Shown: in pieces, positions 26,599 through 37,378 of the stretch
Layout: every line of letters starts with the position of its first letter
Position numbering within the stretch: the stretch's first letter is position 1
Assembly: GCA_015060255.1 (NCBI GenBank)
Contig: SUYV01000019.1
Span: 1 to 40,076, forward strand
Length of the DNA stretch: 40,076 nucleotides
From: Bacteroidales bacterium
GTDB lineage: Bacteria; Bacteroidota; Bacteroidia; Bacteroidales; UBA932
Direction: 5' to 3'
Notes under the pieces: model-generated
Databases searched by the model: none
What the model saw: the letters and a program-made list of their open reading frames with translations, nothing else
Told to the model about the DNA's origin: nothing
Position numbers and translations under genes: made by a program

Positions 26599-27648
26599 AT
26601 GGAAGAATCATTGATATATATAATAATGTTCGCCGCGATAGCGATTTCGGCCTTATGTTCAACATTGGAAGCCACATTGCTGTCGACTCCATTGTCATAC
26701 ATTACAGGACTGGAGGAGCAGGGTGCAAAAGGTGCTCAGAGACTCAAGCGATTGAAACAGAATCCTGACCGTCCTATATCTGCAATCCTGTGCATCAATA
26801 CGATTGCAAATACTGTGGGTGCATCCCTTGTAGGATCGCTTGCAGCTCAGGTATATGATTCTACGATTGTCGGAGTACTTTCTACGATATTCACTCTGGC
26901 AATCCTGATCTTCTCGGAAATCATCCCCAAGACGATCGGAACAAGTTACTGGAGGTCACTTGCACTGCCGGCGTCAGTGATCATCAATGCCATGATCTTC
27001 ATATCCTTCCCATTGGTATGGATCCTTGAACATCTTCAGAGGCTTATATCATCAAGGTCCACTCAGGTCAGCGTCAGCAGAGAAGACATTTCGGCGATGG
27101 TAAGCGTAGCTACAGAAGAAGAGGTGATCGAGACTGAAGAGAAGAAGATGATCCAGAACCTTCTCAAGCTCGACGAGATCACTGCACATGAGATCATGAC
27201 TCCAAGCTCGGTTGTCGAGATGGCCGAAGGTCAGATGACCATCCGTGAATTCTACGATTCAGAACTGACGCACTCACGAATCCTCGTATACGATGATGAT
27301 AACAGTGATTATGTGATCGGATATGTGCGTCGACAGGCTGTGCTCGAGAAAATGGCAGAGGACAAGTTCTCAACTACGATACGCGAAATCAGCCGTCCTA
27401 TCATTTCATTCTCAGAGGAAGAGCCTGTAGGAAACATCTGGGAGAAGTTACTTGAGAAGAAGGAACATATCTCTGCAATCATTGATGAGTATGGTACATT
27501 CCGAGGCATTGTCACTATGGAGGATGTGATCGAGACAATGATCGGACAGGAGATTGTCGATGAGACCGATGAGGTGGTCGACATGCAGGAATATGCGAAA
27601 GAACAGTGGGAGAAGGCCCAGGAACTTATAATCAAGAACGAAGACTAA
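26599..27648 (+). CDS. CNNM/CorC-type membrane protein with CBS pair
   Basis: Proteins of this family are linked to magnesium or other divalent cation transport; the old name is hemolysin-related. Order: a DUF21/CNNM transmembrane domain (about 1-165, with IIPKTIGTSYWRSLALP), then a pair of CBS domains (about 195-325, with ITAHEIMTPSSVVEMAE and ISAIIDEYGTFRGIVTMEDVIETMIG). The usual C-terminal CorC/HlyC small domain is absent; the protein ends soon after the CBS pair in a charged tail, giving 349 aa. It follows psd by 2 nt, so it is translated from the same message. Confidence 0.9.
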   Translation: MEESLIYIIMFAAIAISALCSTLEATLLSTPLSYITGLEEQGAKGAQRLKRLKQNPDRPISAILCINTIANTVGASLVGSLAAQVYDSTIVGVLSTIFTLAILIFSEIIPKTIGTSYWRSLALPASVIINAMIFISFPLVWILEHLQRLISSRSTQVSVSREDISAMVSVATEEEVIETEEKKMIQNLLKLDEITAHEIMTPSSVVEMAEGQMTIREFYDSELTHSRILVYDDDNSDYVIGYVRRQAVLEKMAEDKFSTTIREISRPIISFSEEEPVGNIWEKLLEKKEHISAIIDEYGTFRGIVTMEDVIETMIGQEIVDETDEVVDMQEYAKEQWEKAQELIIKNED

Positions 27649-27686
27649 AAAAAAGAGGATCACATGATCCTCTTTTTTTTAGTCTT
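27641..27686. terminator. Perfect bidirectional terminator containing both stop codons
   Basis: A perfect 22-bp inverted repeat (27641-27662 with 27665-27686) with a 2-nt centre. It contains eight A's and eight T's around a GAGGATCA core. The stop codons of the CNNM gene (27646-27648) and of ispG (27681-27679) lie inside the two arms, and both genes end in GACTAA. Confidence 0.9.
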
Positions 27687-29019
27687 GCTCTATATATTTC
27701 AGTAGTTTGTCAATGGCTTCATTCTCAGGCACATGGCGCTCCAGTGGCTCTTTGCCTTTATAAATGGAAACTTTTCCGTTTCCTTCTCCAACATAGCCCC
27801 AGTCCGCATCTGCCATTTCTCCCGGACCGTTGACGATGCAGCCCATCACTGCGATCACCATTCCTTTGAGATGTGCTGTACGGCGCTTGACCTCCTCGAA
27901 TGTTGATTCGAGATTATACATTGTTCGTCCGCATCCCGGGCAGGCGATGTATTCAGGTCTGTAGAATCTTCTTCTCGCAGCCTGCATGAGTTCGTCCACA
28001 AGATATGCCGCATATCCGGAGCCTTCGAGAGATATCTCCTCTCCGTTCTCTAAATATGTTCCTGTCAGTTCAACCTCATCAAGCTCCTTGTCAAGCAGAC
28101 GCTTGCCGAAGTCGCAAGAGAAGTCCAGAAGGAGTCTTTCACGCGATGGTGCAGCGTATTCTGCCACGGCTTTCTTTCCGTTCAGTTTGAGTGACACCAT
28201 GCTTGAATGCAGGCGTCTTCCATATCTGTCAGAGAGGTATCTTGCAACAGGAAGTTCATTTGCCGGATCTTCTGTGAGAGAAACGCGTATTGTGTTGCCG
28301 ATTCCCTCAGAAAGCAGGGCTGATATCCCGACGGCTGACTTGATTCTGCCTCCGTCACCATTGCCTGCTTCAGTAACTCCCAAGTGGAGAGGGAAGACCA
28401 CTCCTGTTTTCTGCATCTCATTGGCCAGCAGGCGGTAAGCTTCAACCATAACAAAAGTGTTACTTGCCTTCAGCGACACAACTACGTTGTAGAAATCATT
28501 CTCCACACACATGTTCAGCCATTCCATTACGGCTTCTTTCATGGCGAGAGGCGTGTTTCCGTACAGATTGGTGATTCTGTCTCCCAGCGAGCCATGATTA
28601 AGTCCGATCCTTATGGCTGTTCCGTTGTCCTTGCAGACTTCTACAAGTCTTGCAAACTGCTCTCTTGCCTTTTCATGATCCTTGTGGAAGTTGCCCGGGT
28701 TGATCCTGACCTTCTCCACAACCTCTGCAGCAGCAATCGCAATTTCCGATGAGAAATGGACATCAGCCACAAGGGGAGTGTCGATACCCTGTCCACGAAG
28801 CCTTGCCTTTATCTCCCGCAAAGAGTCAACCTGTGCCATTGAAGGTACTGTAAGCCTTATCAGTTCAGCTCCAGCCTCATATAGTCTTACACATTGGGCG
28901 ACTGACGCTTCTATATCTGAAGTGTGTGTATTGCACATTGTCTGCACGACTATCGGCGCTTCGCCACCGATAGTTATTTTTCCAGCCTTTACGGTAAGTG
29001 TTTCCATCTTATTTTCCAT
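27679..29019 (-). CDS. ispG: 4-hydroxy-3-methylbut-2-enyl diphosphate synthase IspG, short-insert form
   Basis: The 4Fe-4S enzyme of the MEP isoprenoid pathway that converts MEcPP to HMBPP. The N-terminal TIM barrel (about 5-262, with RINPGNF, RIGLNHGSLGDRI and HLGVTEAGNGDGG) is followed by the iron-sulfur domain (from about 352) with cluster ligands Cys360, Cys363 (CPGCGRTMYN) and Cys394 (MGCIVNGPGE). The barrel sequence is of the plant/Bacteroidetes class, which normally carries a large third domain between barrel and cluster domain and totals about 600 aa or more. Here only about 85 residues separate them (446 aa total). The ATG at 29007 is an alternative start that avoids the 11-nt overlap with the upstream gene. 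Confidence 0.94.
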   Translation of the reverse strand: MENKMETLTVKAGKITIGGEAPIVVQTMCNTHTSDIEASVAQCVRLYEAGAELIRLTVPSMAQVDSLREIKARLRGQGIDTPLVADVHFSSEIAIAAAEVVEKVRINPGNFHKDHEKAREQFARLVEVCKDNGTAIRIGLNHGSLGDRITNLYGNTPLAMKEAVMEWLNMCVENDFYNVVVSLKASNTFVMVEAYRLLANEMQKTGVVFPLHLGVTEAGNGDGGRIKSAVGISALLSEGIGNTIRVSLTEDPANELPVARYLSDRYGRRLHSSMVSLKLNGKKAVAEYAAPSRERLLLDFSCDFGKRLLDKELDEVELTGTYLENGEEISLEGSGYAAYLVDELMQAARRRFYRPEYIACPGCGRTMYNLESTFEEVKRRTAHLKGMVIAVMGCIVNGPGEMADADWGYVGEGNGKVSIYKGKEPLERHVPENEAIDKLLKYIEQD

Positions 29020-29839
29020 AAACCATTTCCTTTGCCTGCTTCTTGATTTCTGCCTTGGTCTTTCCAGAACGCTTTGTTATCTGGAAATGCACACCTGCTG
29101 AAATTACAATATTAGAAGGATAGGCATATCTGTAATAGTATTTGCTAGCATGGTCAGGCTCATACAGCGAGGATAGTGAATGCTTGTACATAGCCTGGAA
29201 ATGTATCTCGATAGGCTCGAACACGAGAGCGAATCCGGCTCCTCCCTTGATACCGTAGTCCCATCTTCTGTCTGTGTCCTTGAATGAGTGCTGCAGTTCC
29301 TCGCTTACCGAACCTGTAATTCCAGGGAAACGTTCTATTCCAAGCCTGTAGCCTCCGTAACATCCTAACTGTGCCAGAATCTTGAAGTTCCACATGTCCA
29401 GGTGAAACTGGAAAAGCATCGGGATCTCAAGAACGTCAAGTATCGCTTTCTCTGCACCCTCTATCTTATATGTGTAGTCTTTGTCCTTGTTGTATTTGAA
29501 CTGGTAACCTTCCTGTGCGTAAAAGATACCCATCTGGAAACCGAAATACGGCATATATCCGAACATCTTTCCGTATTTGGTATATGTAACACCCACATTG
29601 ACAGGTACAAATACCATATCCTGCTTCTGGGAAGGATTCCACATGACTCTGCTCAATCCAGCACCATATTGGACTCCGATCATGGAATAATCATTGATAT
29701 GTAGCTTTTTCTTGACATTTATCGTGTCAAGCTGTTCGTCGGTCAATGAAGATACATCCGTAATGATGAGATGATCAGTCTGTGCATACAAACCGAACGT
29801 CAGGAGAGTCAATGAAAATATTATTAATAAACGTCTCAT
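29009..29839 (-). CDS. PorT-like outer membrane beta-barrel protein
   Basis: The ATG at 29839 (MRRLLIIFSLTLLTFGLYAQ) gives a 276-aa protein with a signal peptide; the two codons before it begin with TTG. The mature part has alternating aromatic strands typical of an eight-stranded barrel (GVQYGAGLSRVMW, YGYMP-like turns, FHLDMWNFKILAQLGCYGGYRLG, IVISAGVHFQI). It resembles the PorT family, which in Porphyromonas gingivalis assists type IX secretion. Many Bacteroidales carry such barrels without a proven link to that system, so the role is uncertain. It lies between the Big_5-like lipoprotein and ispG in one operon. Confidence 0.7.
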   Translation of the reverse strand: MRRLLIIFSLTLLTFGLYAQTDHLIITDVSSLTDEQLDTINVKKKLHINDYSMIGVQYGAGLSRVMWNPSQKQDMVFVPVNVGVTYTKYGKMFGYMPYFGFQMGIFYAQEGYQFKYNKDKDYTYKIEGAEKAILDVLEIPMLFQFHLDMWNFKILAQLGCYGGYRLGIERFPGITGSVSEELQHSFKDTDRRWDYGIKGGAGFALVFEPIEIHFQAMYKHSLSSLYEPDHASKYYYRYAYPSNIVISAGVHFQITKRSGKTKAEIKKQAKEMVYGK

Positions 29840-29845
29840 AATCAA

Positions 29846-31639
29846 TTACTTGAACATTTCGGCAAGATCTATGTTCTGTTCTATTTCCATCATTTCTGGA
29901 ATATCGATCAGGAAGGTTCCGTCTTCCAGCTTGTAGAATCTTACCTTTTCCGGCTGCTTCTTCTCCAGCAGAATGCCGGTATCCACAATACCGTTCCTAT
30001 TAAGGTCCTCGGTAATTCGTATAGAATACTTTCCTGCCTTAAGATATGGGAAGGCCAGTGTCTCATCTTTGTCAATGATGTAGCTCCTGAGCACCTTGTC
30101 TCTCTTTTCGTTAAGAAGGTCAACAATGTACTTGTTCCTGACATTGCTCATGACGAGATTCATCGTACTGAGTTTGTCATCCTTTGGCAATGATACCTTG
30201 ACCTCGCTGCTGTCATTGTAAAAGCCGTTGATATCCTTGAACTTGCGATGTGGAATCTTCAGGAAATATTCATATCCTGGCTGAAGTTTTTCGGATGGAG
30301 TGACTATATACTTCCTCAAGTTAAGGCTGTCTTGTCTTACACTGTATTTTCCGAATGCTTCCTGCTGGCGCGGGTTGAGATATCTGAAAGTGAGAGAATC
30401 GAAGGCTGATTCCACAAGCGGATATGTGAATTCAATCACAAAGCCATATTGTTCTACATTCTCAGGTTTTGCTTCTATGGTGAATACGGCTGTGGTATCT
30501 TCCTTCTTTATGTCTCTTGATGAACTTTTTCCTGGAGACTTCTTAGGTTTCAGAAGCTTGATTTCCTCTGTAAAAGGATTGAGCATTCCCAGAGTGTCTG
30601 TCTTGAGGTAATTGACATTCAGGAAGAGTGTGTCAGGTTGTGGCTTGGGATCGTTCACCCAGATCTCCAGGCTGTCCTGCATTATGTTGAACTGAGTGAT
30701 AAGCTGGTCCGAAGGCACTCCTTTTATCCATATTGAATCAATCTGTGCATATGGAGCCATGAATGTAATGTAGGCAGTACGCTCGCCGACTCGTTCCTTG
30801 TTGACGATCATCTGCTTGGATGGTTTTTCCTTGAATACGTTGAGCTCGAATTCCGTTTTTCTCGCAAGACAGTTCAATGTATCCTTCATGTCATATTTCT
30901 GAAGTTCCGGGAGGCTGTCGTTGACGTATGTGACGGGTTTGACAAGTGTATCGATGAAGGCTATCTTTTCAGATTCAGCTTCGTATTTGTTGTTATTGTT
31001 CTCATCAATGACAGCATACATCCTGTATATCGTATCCTGAATGTTCCTGATGCAGAAATAACCCCACTCGTCTGTCTTCACTGCGGCATCAGGTCTCTTG
31101 AGGAAGACTGCTGAGTCTGCGTGATCCTTGTAAAGCATTACAGTTGCTCCCTTGAGTGGCTTGAGTGAATTGCAGTCCTGGACGATTCCGGTGACCATCA
31201 TTGAGTCGATTCTGTCTCCTGTTGAGAATACCAGTGTGAATCCTGGATACATGTTTCCCTCATTATTGTCTACAATCGCATTTGTAAGATCAAGAGTGTA
31301 TGTCTTGTTGGAGTCAAGATCGCTCTCGAAGTATACTATCACGCTCTTGCCCTGCATCTTGAATTGAGGGGACTTCTCAAGAGGAGGGGACAGGAAGAGA
31401 CTCTTCGGGTCCTTCACTTTGACATATTCATTGAACTCTATCTTCAGCTTGGTCTTGTGGGTCGGTACATTCACCTGACCGATGACCGGATAGATCTCCG
31501 TGATTACAGGTGGAATTGTATCCTTAGGACCACCGCTCGGAGGAGTGGTGGTGTTTGCGCATGAGTGTGAGAATATCGTCATTCCAAGAACGAACGATAC
31601 CGGTATTATTGGAAAAAATCTACTGAAAAATTTCTTCAT
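29846..31639 (-). CDS. Big_5 (Ig-like) domain lipoprotein
   Basis: 597 aa. The signal peptide ends in lipobox SHSC (Cys27), followed by the tail ANTTTPPSGGPKDTIPPVI, typical of Bacteroidetes surface lipoproteins. The first domain (about 42-140) is an Ig-like Big_5 domain with NEYVKVKDP and LDLTNAIVDNNEGN. A carboxypeptidase-regulatory-like segment follows (about 150-235, VTGIVQDCNSLKPLKGATVMLYK), then beta-rich regions to the end. The family is widespread in Bacteroidetes without assigned function. It starts 10 nt after the spoT stop and its own stop lies 6 nt before the start of the next gene. Confidence 0.82.
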   Translation of the reverse strand: MKKFFSRFFPIIPVSFVLGMTIFSHSCANTTTPPSGGPKDTIPPVITEIYPVIGQVNVPTHKTKLKIEFNEYVKVKDPKSLFLSPPLEKSPQFKMQGKSVIVYFESDLDSNKTYTLDLTNAIVDNNEGNMYPGFTLVFSTGDRIDSMMVTGIVQDCNSLKPLKGATVMLYKDHADSAVFLKRPDAAVKTDEWGYFCIRNIQDTIYRMYAVIDENNNNKYEAESEKIAFIDTLVKPVTYVNDSLPELQKYDMKDTLNCLARKTEFELNVFKEKPSKQMIVNKERVGERTAYITFMAPYAQIDSIWIKGVPSDQLITQFNIMQDSLEIWVNDPKPQPDTLFLNVNYLKTDTLGMLNPFTEEIKLLKPKKSPGKSSSRDIKKEDTTAVFTIEAKPENVEQYGFVIEFTYPLVESAFDSLTFRYLNPRQQEAFGKYSVRQDSLNLRKYIVTPSEKLQPGYEYFLKIPHRKFKDINGFYNDSSEVKVSLPKDDKLSTMNLVMSNVRNKYIVDLLNEKRDKVLRSYIIDKDETLAFPYLKAGKYSIRITEDLNRNGIVDTGILLEKKQPEKVRFYKLEDGTFLIDIPEMMEIEQNIDLAEMFK

Positions 31640-31649
31640 TGCAATCTTT

Positions 31650-33836
31650 TTAGAGGTCTGTTCTGATTACGGTGTCTATTCCAGGAATCTTCTTCAGTCT
31701 GTTGATAAGCATATCCAGGTCAGCTATATCGTGGACATAAAGGTCTATGAATCCGTCGAAGATGCCTTCTTCGGTTCCAAGATTGAATCTCCTGATGTTC
31801 ACGCTGAGATCCTTGGATGTGAGACGGGTGATATCATTGATCATTCCGATCCTGTCGGTACCTCTCAGTGATATCCGGGCAAGGTATGAATTTTCGGAAT
31901 TGGCATCAGCCACCCATTTTACCGTAACGATCTTGTCTCCGAATTTTGCGGCAAGATTGTTTGCGTTGATACATGTGCGTCTATGTACGGTAATCGTTCC
32001 GTCAGATGCCTTGAATCCAACGACGCTGTCTCCCTGGATAGGGGTGCAGCATGATGCGAGAATATATTTGTGGTTCTCGTCGGAATTTGAGATGACGAAG
32101 TATGATTCCTTGTTGATTCCGTGATATTTCTTCAGTTTCTCCGAGAGTCCGTCAAGACTTATGAGCCCCGATCCGATCTTGAAATACATCTCCTCAGGCT
32201 TGCTGTCGAAGATTTCGAACTCATCCATCAGTGATTTGACGGTCTTGTCATTAAGCTTCCTGCCCAACGACTTAAGTTCTTCTTCAAGCATCTTCTTTCC
32301 AAGGTTGACGCTGCTCTGGCGCTGACTTTTCATATAATCGAGAATCAGCTTTCTAGCCTTGGAAGTCTTGATGAATTGCAGCCACTCACGTTTCGGATGC
32401 TCTTTTTCAGCAGTAATGATCTCCACCTGATCACCGGTCTTCAATACATAAGACAGTGGCACCAGCTTGAGATTTACCTTTGCTGCAATTGCAGTATTTC
32501 CGATGTCGGTATGTATCGAGTATGCGAAGTCCAGCACTGTGGCACCTTTCTCGATCCTTCTCTGGTCACCTTTTGGCGTGAATACGAAGATGTCGGTCTT
32601 GATAAGGTCATTATGTATGAGGTCCAGAAGTTCGAGAGCATTGACGTCCGGGTTCACCAGGATTTCCTTGACCTTGGTGATCCATTTGTCCATCTCACTT
32701 TCGTTTTCTTCAGCGAAGCCGTCCTTCTTGTACGCCCAGTGAGCGGCGATACCTTTTTCTGCAATATCGTTCATCCTGCGTGAACGGATCTGCACTTCCA
32801 CCCATATACCGGTCTTGCTCATCAAGGTGCAATGCAGGGCTTCATATCCATTGCTTTTAGGGTAATTGACCCAGTCGCGTATACGGTCAGCCTTATATCT
32901 GTAATGGCTGGTGATTATAGAAAATATATGATAACACTGGTCACGCTCGGTTTCTGCAGAATCTATAGGGTCGAAGATGATTCGGACTGCATACAGATCA
33001 TAGATCTCATCAAAGGTGATGCCCTTTGTATTCATCTTCTTCCATATTGAATACGGCGTCTTGACCCTTTTCTTGATCTCGAATTTGAAACCGGCAGCTT
33101 TCAAGGCCTCATCAAGAGGCTTGATGAACTCGTTGATCTGCTTGTCCTTATCGATTATGTTTCTGTTGATCTGCTCGGTTATCTTGTTGAATTCTTCGGG
33201 CTCCTTGTATCTGAGCCAGATGTCTTCCATCTCGGACTTCATGCTGTAGAGACCGAGTCTATGGGCGAGAGGAATGAAGATGAACATTGTCTCGCTGAGA
33301 ATCTTATCCCTCTTGTGCTCAGGCATGAACTCAATGGTGCGGCAATTATGGAGGCGGTCGGCAAGCTTTATGAGAACCACTCTTACGTCATCGTTCAAAG
33401 TGAGGAGAATCCTCTTGAAGTTCTCTGCCTGCATACTCTTCTGCATGGCTTTGTCCTCATTGTCAAGGACGGTCTTGATCTTTGTCAGACCTTCCACGAG
33501 GGTCGCTACCTTGTCGTCGAAAAGACTGCGCAGGTCATCAACGGTATAATCCGTATCCTCCACAACGTCGTGCAGCAGAGCGGCAACAATGGACTTGTAT
33601 CCGAGACCGATGTAGCTTACGACGATCTTTGCAACTGCAATAGGATGAAGTATATATGGCTCTCCGGAACGTCTTCTGACGCCCTTGTGAGCTTCATTTG
33701 CAAAGTCAAAGGCCTTTTGGACCATATCGAGTTCAGACTGGTCTGCGCAACGTTTTCTTGCTGCCTCCTTGAGGTCGGCATAATCTCTTGCTATGACTGC
33801 GTAATCCTGAGAGTTGAATTCTGATATCTTACCCAT
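31650..33836 (-). CDS. spoT: Bifunctional (p)ppGpp synthetase/hydrolase (RelA/SpoT family)
   Basis: It makes and degrades (p)ppGpp, the stringent-response alarmone. At 728 aa it has all four parts: an HD hydrolase domain with LLHDVVEDTDYT (about 90-101) and ADRLHNCRT; the synthetase domain with YDLYAVRIIF, NYPKSNGYEALHCTL and AEKGIAAHWAYK; a TGS domain with VFTPKGDQRRIEKGATVLDFAYSIHTDIG; and a C-terminal ACT domain (about 650-728). The HD active-site HD and ED pairs look intact, so it is probably bifunctional. It lies inside a long minus-strand operon with yihY upstream (10-nt gap). Confidence 0.96.
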   Translation of the reverse strand: MGKISEFNSQDYAVIARDYADLKEAARKRCADQSELDMVQKAFDFANEAHKGVRRRSGEPYILHPIAVAKIVVSYIGLGYKSIVAALLHDVVEDTDYTVDDLRSLFDDKVATLVEGLTKIKTVLDNEDKAMQKSMQAENFKRILLTLNDDVRVVLIKLADRLHNCRTIEFMPEHKRDKILSETMFIFIPLAHRLGLYSMKSEMEDIWLRYKEPEEFNKITEQINRNIIDKDKQINEFIKPLDEALKAAGFKFEIKKRVKTPYSIWKKMNTKGITFDEIYDLYAVRIIFDPIDSAETERDQCYHIFSIITSHYRYKADRIRDWVNYPKSNGYEALHCTLMSKTGIWVEVQIRSRRMNDIAEKGIAAHWAYKKDGFAEENESEMDKWITKVKEILVNPDVNALELLDLIHNDLIKTDIFVFTPKGDQRRIEKGATVLDFAYSIHTDIGNTAIAAKVNLKLVPLSYVLKTGDQVEIITAEKEHPKREWLQFIKTSKARKLILDYMKSQRQSSVNLGKKMLEEELKSLGRKLNDKTVKSLMDEFEIFDSKPEEMYFKIGSGLISLDGLSEKLKKYHGINKESYFVISNSDENHKYILASCCTPIQGDSVVGFKASDGTITVHRRTCINANNLAAKFGDKIVTVKWVADANSENSYLARISLRGTDRIGMINDITRLTSKDLSVNIRRFNLGTEEGIFDGFIDLYVHDIADLDMLINRLKKIPGIDTVIRTDL

Positions 33837-33846
33837 AGTCTGATGT

Positions 33847-34773
33847 TTAGTCTTCTAAATTATAGTTGTCAACATGCTGGAATGCATATGATAGCTCTGC
33901 ACCAATTAGGATTATGTTCCAGCTTATGTTCAGCCATATCATAAACAGCGGCACCGCCGCGAATGTTCCATATACTCCGTTCAGCCTGCTCACGAGAACC
34001 TGTGTCTCCAGATAGAGGAACTGAACAGCCGCAAAGGCGAGGGCTGCGAACATTGCTGCCCTGAATGCCATTCCATACTTGACCTTGAAGTTCGGAATGA
34101 ACTTATACATTGCGGAGAAGGTGAGTGCCGCAATAAGAATGAAAAGTCCCCAAGAGATCAGTTTCTTGATGAATGAGAACTCCTCAAGGTTCAGACCCAC
34201 ATATTCCAGTGCATTCGAATAAATGAAAGAACCTGCGAACAGGACGAAGATCACGAATGGTGAGATGAGGAGAATGCCGACATAGAAGCTTACACGTTTC
34301 AGGATGCTTCTGTTCTGCTCAACCTTCCAGACATGATTGAACGCTGTCTCTACATTCATCATAAGCCTGATGATGATCCATAGGAAGAGGAGAGCACTGA
34401 AGAATCCCATCCATCCGCTCTGCGCGGTGTCTATGATGTTCTGGGCAAAGCGAAGCACGGTATCAATTACCTGCTGGCTGCCGCTGAAATTTGCGTAAAG
34501 GTATTCCTTAAGGACATCAGCAAGTCCGAAACCTCCGGTTATTCCGAATACGATAGCCAGAAAAGGTACGACAGCCATCACGCTGAAGTAGCTCAGAGCC
34601 ACGGCACGTGGTCCGATCTTCTGCTGCGTGAATGTCTTGACTGTGATTATCAGTATCTTGATATATTTGATGAATCTGGCTTTGGCCTTGGACAGTTCTT
34701 CCAGCTCCAATGCCCAGATATCGTCACTGATAAATCTTTTCAGCCTGTATGTCTTTCTGGTTATACGTTTCAT
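33847..34773 (-). CDS. YihY/BrkB-family inner membrane protein
   Basis: The start at 34773 (MKRITRKTYRLKRF) gives 308 aa and lies 1 nt after the stop of the upstream thioesterase gene; a longer frame from 34836 would overlap that gene. About six membrane helices can be seen, starting at RAVALSYFSVMAVVPFLAIVFG, the family's recognisable first helix, and including GFFSALLFLWIIIRLMMNVETAFNHVW and YGTFAAVPLFMIWLNISWNIILIGAELSYAF near the C terminus. The old annotation as ribonuclease BN is wrong for this family. The function is not established; export or transport has been suggested. Confidence 0.88.
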   Translation of the reverse strand: MKRITRKTYRLKRFISDDIWALELEELSKAKARFIKYIKILIITVKTFTQQKIGPRAVALSYFSVMAVVPFLAIVFGITGGFGLADVLKEYLYANFSGSQQVIDTVLRFAQNIIDTAQSGWMGFFSALLFLWIIIRLMMNVETAFNHVWKVEQNRSILKRVSFYVGILLISPFVIFVLFAGSFIYSNALEYVGLNLEEFSFIKKLISWGLFILIAALTFSAMYKFIPNFKVKYGMAFRAAMFAALAFAAVQFLYLETQVLVSRLNGVYGTFAAVPLFMIWLNISWNIILIGAELSYAFQHVDNYNLED

Positions 34774-34774
34774 A

Positions 34775-35137
34775 CTAACCGAGTTTTGCCATAAATCTTT
34801 CAGGGTCGATGGTGTAACGCTGATGTCTGCCTTCACCTATGAGACCTTTCTCGTCTTCAACCTTGACATTATATTCAAGACGTCTTCCGTCAACTTCTGT
34901 GAGCTCGGCGGTGATCTTCACCTCTGTGCCGACCTTGCATGCCCTCAGATGGGATATCTCCACCTTTGTGCCTACTGTCTGATGTCCATACTGCTCGGCC
35001 AGCTTGAATGAGGCCAGCTCCATGTGACATATCATCGAAGGTGTCGCATAGACAGGCAATCCGCCTGATCCGAGCACTTCCGCTGTCTCATTTGCCGCTA
35101 CAACGCGGTTCAATACATATGTGTCTCCTGCTTTCAT
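34775..35137 (-). CDS. FlK-like hotdog thioesterase
   Basis: 120 aa, a single hotdog domain. It aligns over its length with fluoroacetyl-CoA thioesterase FlK as I recall that sequence: VYATPSMICHMELAS corresponds to the Thr and Glu catalytic region, TVGTKVEISHLRACKVG to the His region, and RHQRYTIDPERFMAKLG to the C terminus. The FlK catalytic Thr, Glu and His correspond to Thr32, Glu40 and His63. The natural substrate in gut bacteria is unknown; fluoroacetyl-CoA is improbable, and a house-cleaning role on small acyl-CoAs is a guess. It lies between ligA (4-nt gap) and yihY (1-nt gap). Confidence 0.85.
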   Translation of the reverse strand: MKAGDTYVLNRVVAANETAEVLGSGGLPVYATPSMICHMELASFKLAEQYGHQTVGTKVEISHLRACKVGTEVKITAELTEVDGRRLEYNVKVEDEKGLIGEGRHQRYTIDPERFMAKLG

Positions 35138-35141
35138 ATAT

Positions 35142-37199
<2,058 letters not shown>

Positions 37200-37202
37200 T
37201 TA

Positions 37203-37234
37203 CAAAATTACGGAAATCTTTTCATATCTGCAAT
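37203..37234 (-). promoter_or_regulatory. Promoter of the ligA-ispG operon
   Basis: Read on the minus strand: ATTG (37234-37231, one mismatch from TTTG), 20 nt, TAATTTTG (37210-37203), only 15 nt before the ligA ATG. Confidence 0.65.
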
Positions 37235-37256
37235 ATAGCGTGACTGTGTCGTTTTT

Positions 37257-37288
37257 CTTGTAATTTCGTGCAAAATATGATAAATTTG
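37257..37288 (+). promoter_or_regulatory. Promoter of the phosphofructokinase gene
   Basis: CTTG (37257-37260, one mismatch from TTTG), 20 nt, then TAAATTTG (37281-37288). It leaves a leader of about 85 nt before the ATG. The leader contains ttgctc/gagcaa arms (37311-37335) that may form a small hairpin. Confidence 0.65.
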
Positions 37289-37378
37289 CGCCGCATTTTA
37301 TGCGTTTACAGTTGCTCCGTCATTGCGACTGAGCAAGGCGAATTGAGAAATCTATAAACTTTTAAAAATAAGACAAAG

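Noticed and set aside
34774..34836. Upstream start for the yihY gene at 34836
   Set aside because: It would overlap the thioesterase gene by more than 60 nt, while ATG 34773 follows that stop by 1 nt and gives the usual N terminus.
37301..37350. Degenerate copy of a further intergenic repeat in the phosphofructokinase leader (cgtcattgcgact...)
   Set aside because: The similarity to common gtcattgcgag-type repeats covers only about a dozen bases, too little without a second copy in the window.
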